This document shows positions 6,104-6,894 of a stretch of 6,894 bases of DNA, piece by piece. Source of the stretch: Cyanobacteria bacterium UBA8803 (GTDB taxonomy: Bacteria; Cyanobacteriota; Cyanobacteriia; Cyanobacteriales; Coleofasciculaceae). The notes under the pieces are model-generated. The model saw only the letters and a program-made list of their open reading frames with translations. It did not search any database and was not told the DNA's origin. The position numbers and the translations under genes are program-made. The DNA is taken from positions 1-6,894 of the forward strand of contig DNXU01000575.1 of assembly GCA_003505715.1 (NCBI GenBank), written 5' to 3'. How positions within the stretch are numbered: position 1 is the stretch's first letter; each line of letters opens with the position of its first letter.

Positions 6104-6778
6104 TTAGGGAGCCAATGTAGTGTAGTTGAACATCACTGATTGAAACTGCTCGGCTTCCACCGTTACTATCTGTTCCTCGTGACCTAATAATTGCACCTGA
6201 CCGGAACTCGCTGTAGGTAGATCTGGTTTGAGTCTGTAAGTTCCTGGCTTCAGGCTAACGCGGAAGTTTCCCTGTGCATCCGGTTGAATCTTACTCACTT
6301 TGCGCCCTGTTTCATCAAAAACAGTAATACTTACCTGACTCGGAGTAACTATCGGTTGAACCTGCTCAACTCCTATCGGTCTAGCTCCAGGCATTGTCGT
6401 TGAGATGGAGCGTCCCTCGATGCCACTCACTAACTTAATTGGTGGGGCATCAGAATTGTTTTGTTGCTCTGAAAAGCCTGCTGCTTCTTGTGCTGCCACC
6501 CACTGACGAATGCGATCGTTATACCCGTCCATGCGACCCAAAATGGCATCATCAACAATACAACCAGCAATGGGGACAAGCGGCAACCCCGTTTGTTGAT
6601 CTACAGCTGCACTATCGGGCCTCCACAAACCAACTATATAGATGCTCTGTTTGCCAATAGCGATATTCTCTTCAGCTTCACGGTGACCGTTTTGATAAGC
6701 ACTCTGATATTCGATAGATCTGGAACCTTCTGCGATCGCCTCCTGAGAGGGTATTTCCGCACGAGGTAAAGGAATAAA
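6104..6778 (-). CDS. 5'-truncated protein with C-terminal carboxypeptidase-regulatory-like domain
   Basis: The frame is open from 6778 to the TAA at 6104-6106 (224 codons) but has no ATG or GTG start. The first conventional start is a TTG at 6628, yet the 50 codons above it look coding: they include an SIEYQSAYQNGHREAEENIA segment and a HIP1 site, and run into the downstream protein. I therefore take 6628 as a false start and the gene as missing its 5' end. The frame is closed at 6779-6781 (TAG) at the foot of a strong hairpin, and a second in-frame TGA lies at 6815-6817. The last 80 or so residues (SQVSITVFDETGRKVSKI, GNFRVSLKPGTYRLKP, ending FQSVMFNYTTL) form a beta-sandwich pattern typical of carboxypeptidase regulatory-like or Cna-B-type domains, usual in exported proteins. 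A lost signal peptide is likely. The central part has no recognised motif and the function is unknown. Truncation could be biological or an assembly artefact. Confidence 0.7.
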   Translation of the reverse strand, partial: FIPLPRAEIPSQEAIAEGSRSIEYQSAYQNGHREAEENIAIGKQSIYIVGLWRPDSAAVDQQTGLPLVPIAGCIVDDAILGRMDGYNDRIRQWVAAQEAAGFSEQQNNSDAPPIKLVSGIEGRSISTTMPGARPIGVEQVQPIVTPSQVSITVFDETGRKVSKIQPDAQGNFRVSLKPGTYRLKPDLPTASSGQVQLLGHEEQIVTVEAEQFQSVMFNYTTLAP

Positions 6779-6780
6779 CT

Positions 6781-6812
6781 ACTCAGGCTTGCCTAGCGGC
6801 TGAAGCCTGAGT
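6781..6812. repeat. Strong palindromic hairpin interrupting the truncated gene
   Basis: ACTCAGGCTT (6781-6790) and AAGCCTGAGT (6803-6812) are perfect 10-base inverted repeats. The 12-base interior can extend the stem with GCC (6791-6793) pairing to GGC (6798-6800) around a TAGC loop, leaving TG bulged. On the plus strand a run of four T (6812-6815) follows, so it could act as a Rho-independent terminator. However, there is no plus-strand gene here and it falls where the minus-strand frame should continue. A small palindromic or MITE-like insertion, or the end of an IS200/IS605-type element, is also possible. Confidence 0.6.
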
Positions 6813-6844
6813 TTTCAGTAGCCCTGAAGTCACCCTTACAAGTT

Positions 6845-6894
6845 AGATCGGAAGAGCACACGTCTGAACTCCAGTCACGCCAATATCTCGTATG
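6845..6894. other. Illumina TruSeq adapter contamination
   Basis: AGATCGGAAGAGC begins at 6845 and continues through the standard TruSeq indexed-adapter read-through sequence to 6878. The six bases GCCAAT (6879-6884) are the barcode known as TruSeq index 6, and ATCTCGTATG (6885-6894) is the following constant part. The leading A may be the A-tail of the insert. These 50 bases are artificial and should be masked; the sequence just before them probably comes from few reads. Confidence 0.98.

Noticed and set aside
6439..6769. Plus-strand ORFs of 73 and 93 codons near the right end
   Set aside because: They are antisense to the truncated minus-strand gene, whose frame has coherent composition and a recognisable C-terminal domain.
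6781..6844. Fold-back chimera as the cause of the hairpin
   Set aside because: A fold-back would mirror long flanking sequence, but the symmetry ends abruptly at 6781 and 6812. A chimera of another kind cannot be excluded.
1..6844. A novel defence, mobile or biosynthetic gene system
   Set aside because: All six genes are housekeeping or single unknown exported proteins; no transposase, recombinase, toxin, nuclease or clustered unknown genes are present.

Overview
The window looks like the end of an assembled contig from a cyanobacterium. The palindrome GCGATCGC (HIP1, characteristic of many cyanobacterial genomes) occurs seven times in 6.9 kb, starting at 579, 1396, 1655, 1980, 3705, 5938 and 6732. 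Short degenerate heptamer and octamer repeats of the cyanobacterial STRR kind lie between the genes. The proteins also fit: a cyanobacterial-style dihydroorotase, a LepB with the SGSMEP and [14 protein letters not shown] boxes, and an AI-2E/PerM-type permease. I cannot name a genus. The right end is not genomic: 6845-6894 is Illumina TruSeq adapter, including the barcode GCCAAT.

Layout from left to right. 1-20 is a heptamer repeat at the contig edge. 22-1017 (-) encodes an exported protein resembling DUF6263. 1182-2501 (-) encodes a dihydroorotase (pyrC). 2502-2659 is a divergent promoter region with a perfect 17-bp palindrome. 2660-3268 (+) is lepB, signal peptidase I. 3344-4636 (-) encodes a second dihydroorotase-family protein that has lost almost all metal ligands (PyrC'-like). 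4637-4844 is a gap with TTGGTAA-type repeats. 4845-6026 (-) encodes an AI-2E family membrane permease whose C-terminus is encoded by a short tandem repeat. 6104-6778 (-) is a 5'-truncated gene for a protein with a C-terminal carboxypeptidase-regulatory-like beta-sandwich domain. Its frame is closed off at a strong hairpin (6781-6812), only 32 bases before the adapter.

Functionally this is mostly housekeeping DNA: pyrimidine biosynthesis, protein export and membrane transport. LepB would process exported precursors such as the product of 22-1017. The catalytic-looking and degenerate dihydroorotases flank lepB and may both serve the aspartate transcarbamoylase/dihydroorotase step, but no pyrB is visible to test this. 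I found no defence system, mobile gene cluster, CRISPR array, RNA gene or new multi-gene system. The points that merit follow-up are the unusual metal-site residues of both dihydroorotases, the repeat-derived sequences in and next to genes, the divergent-promoter palindrome, and the damaged, adapter-contaminated right end.
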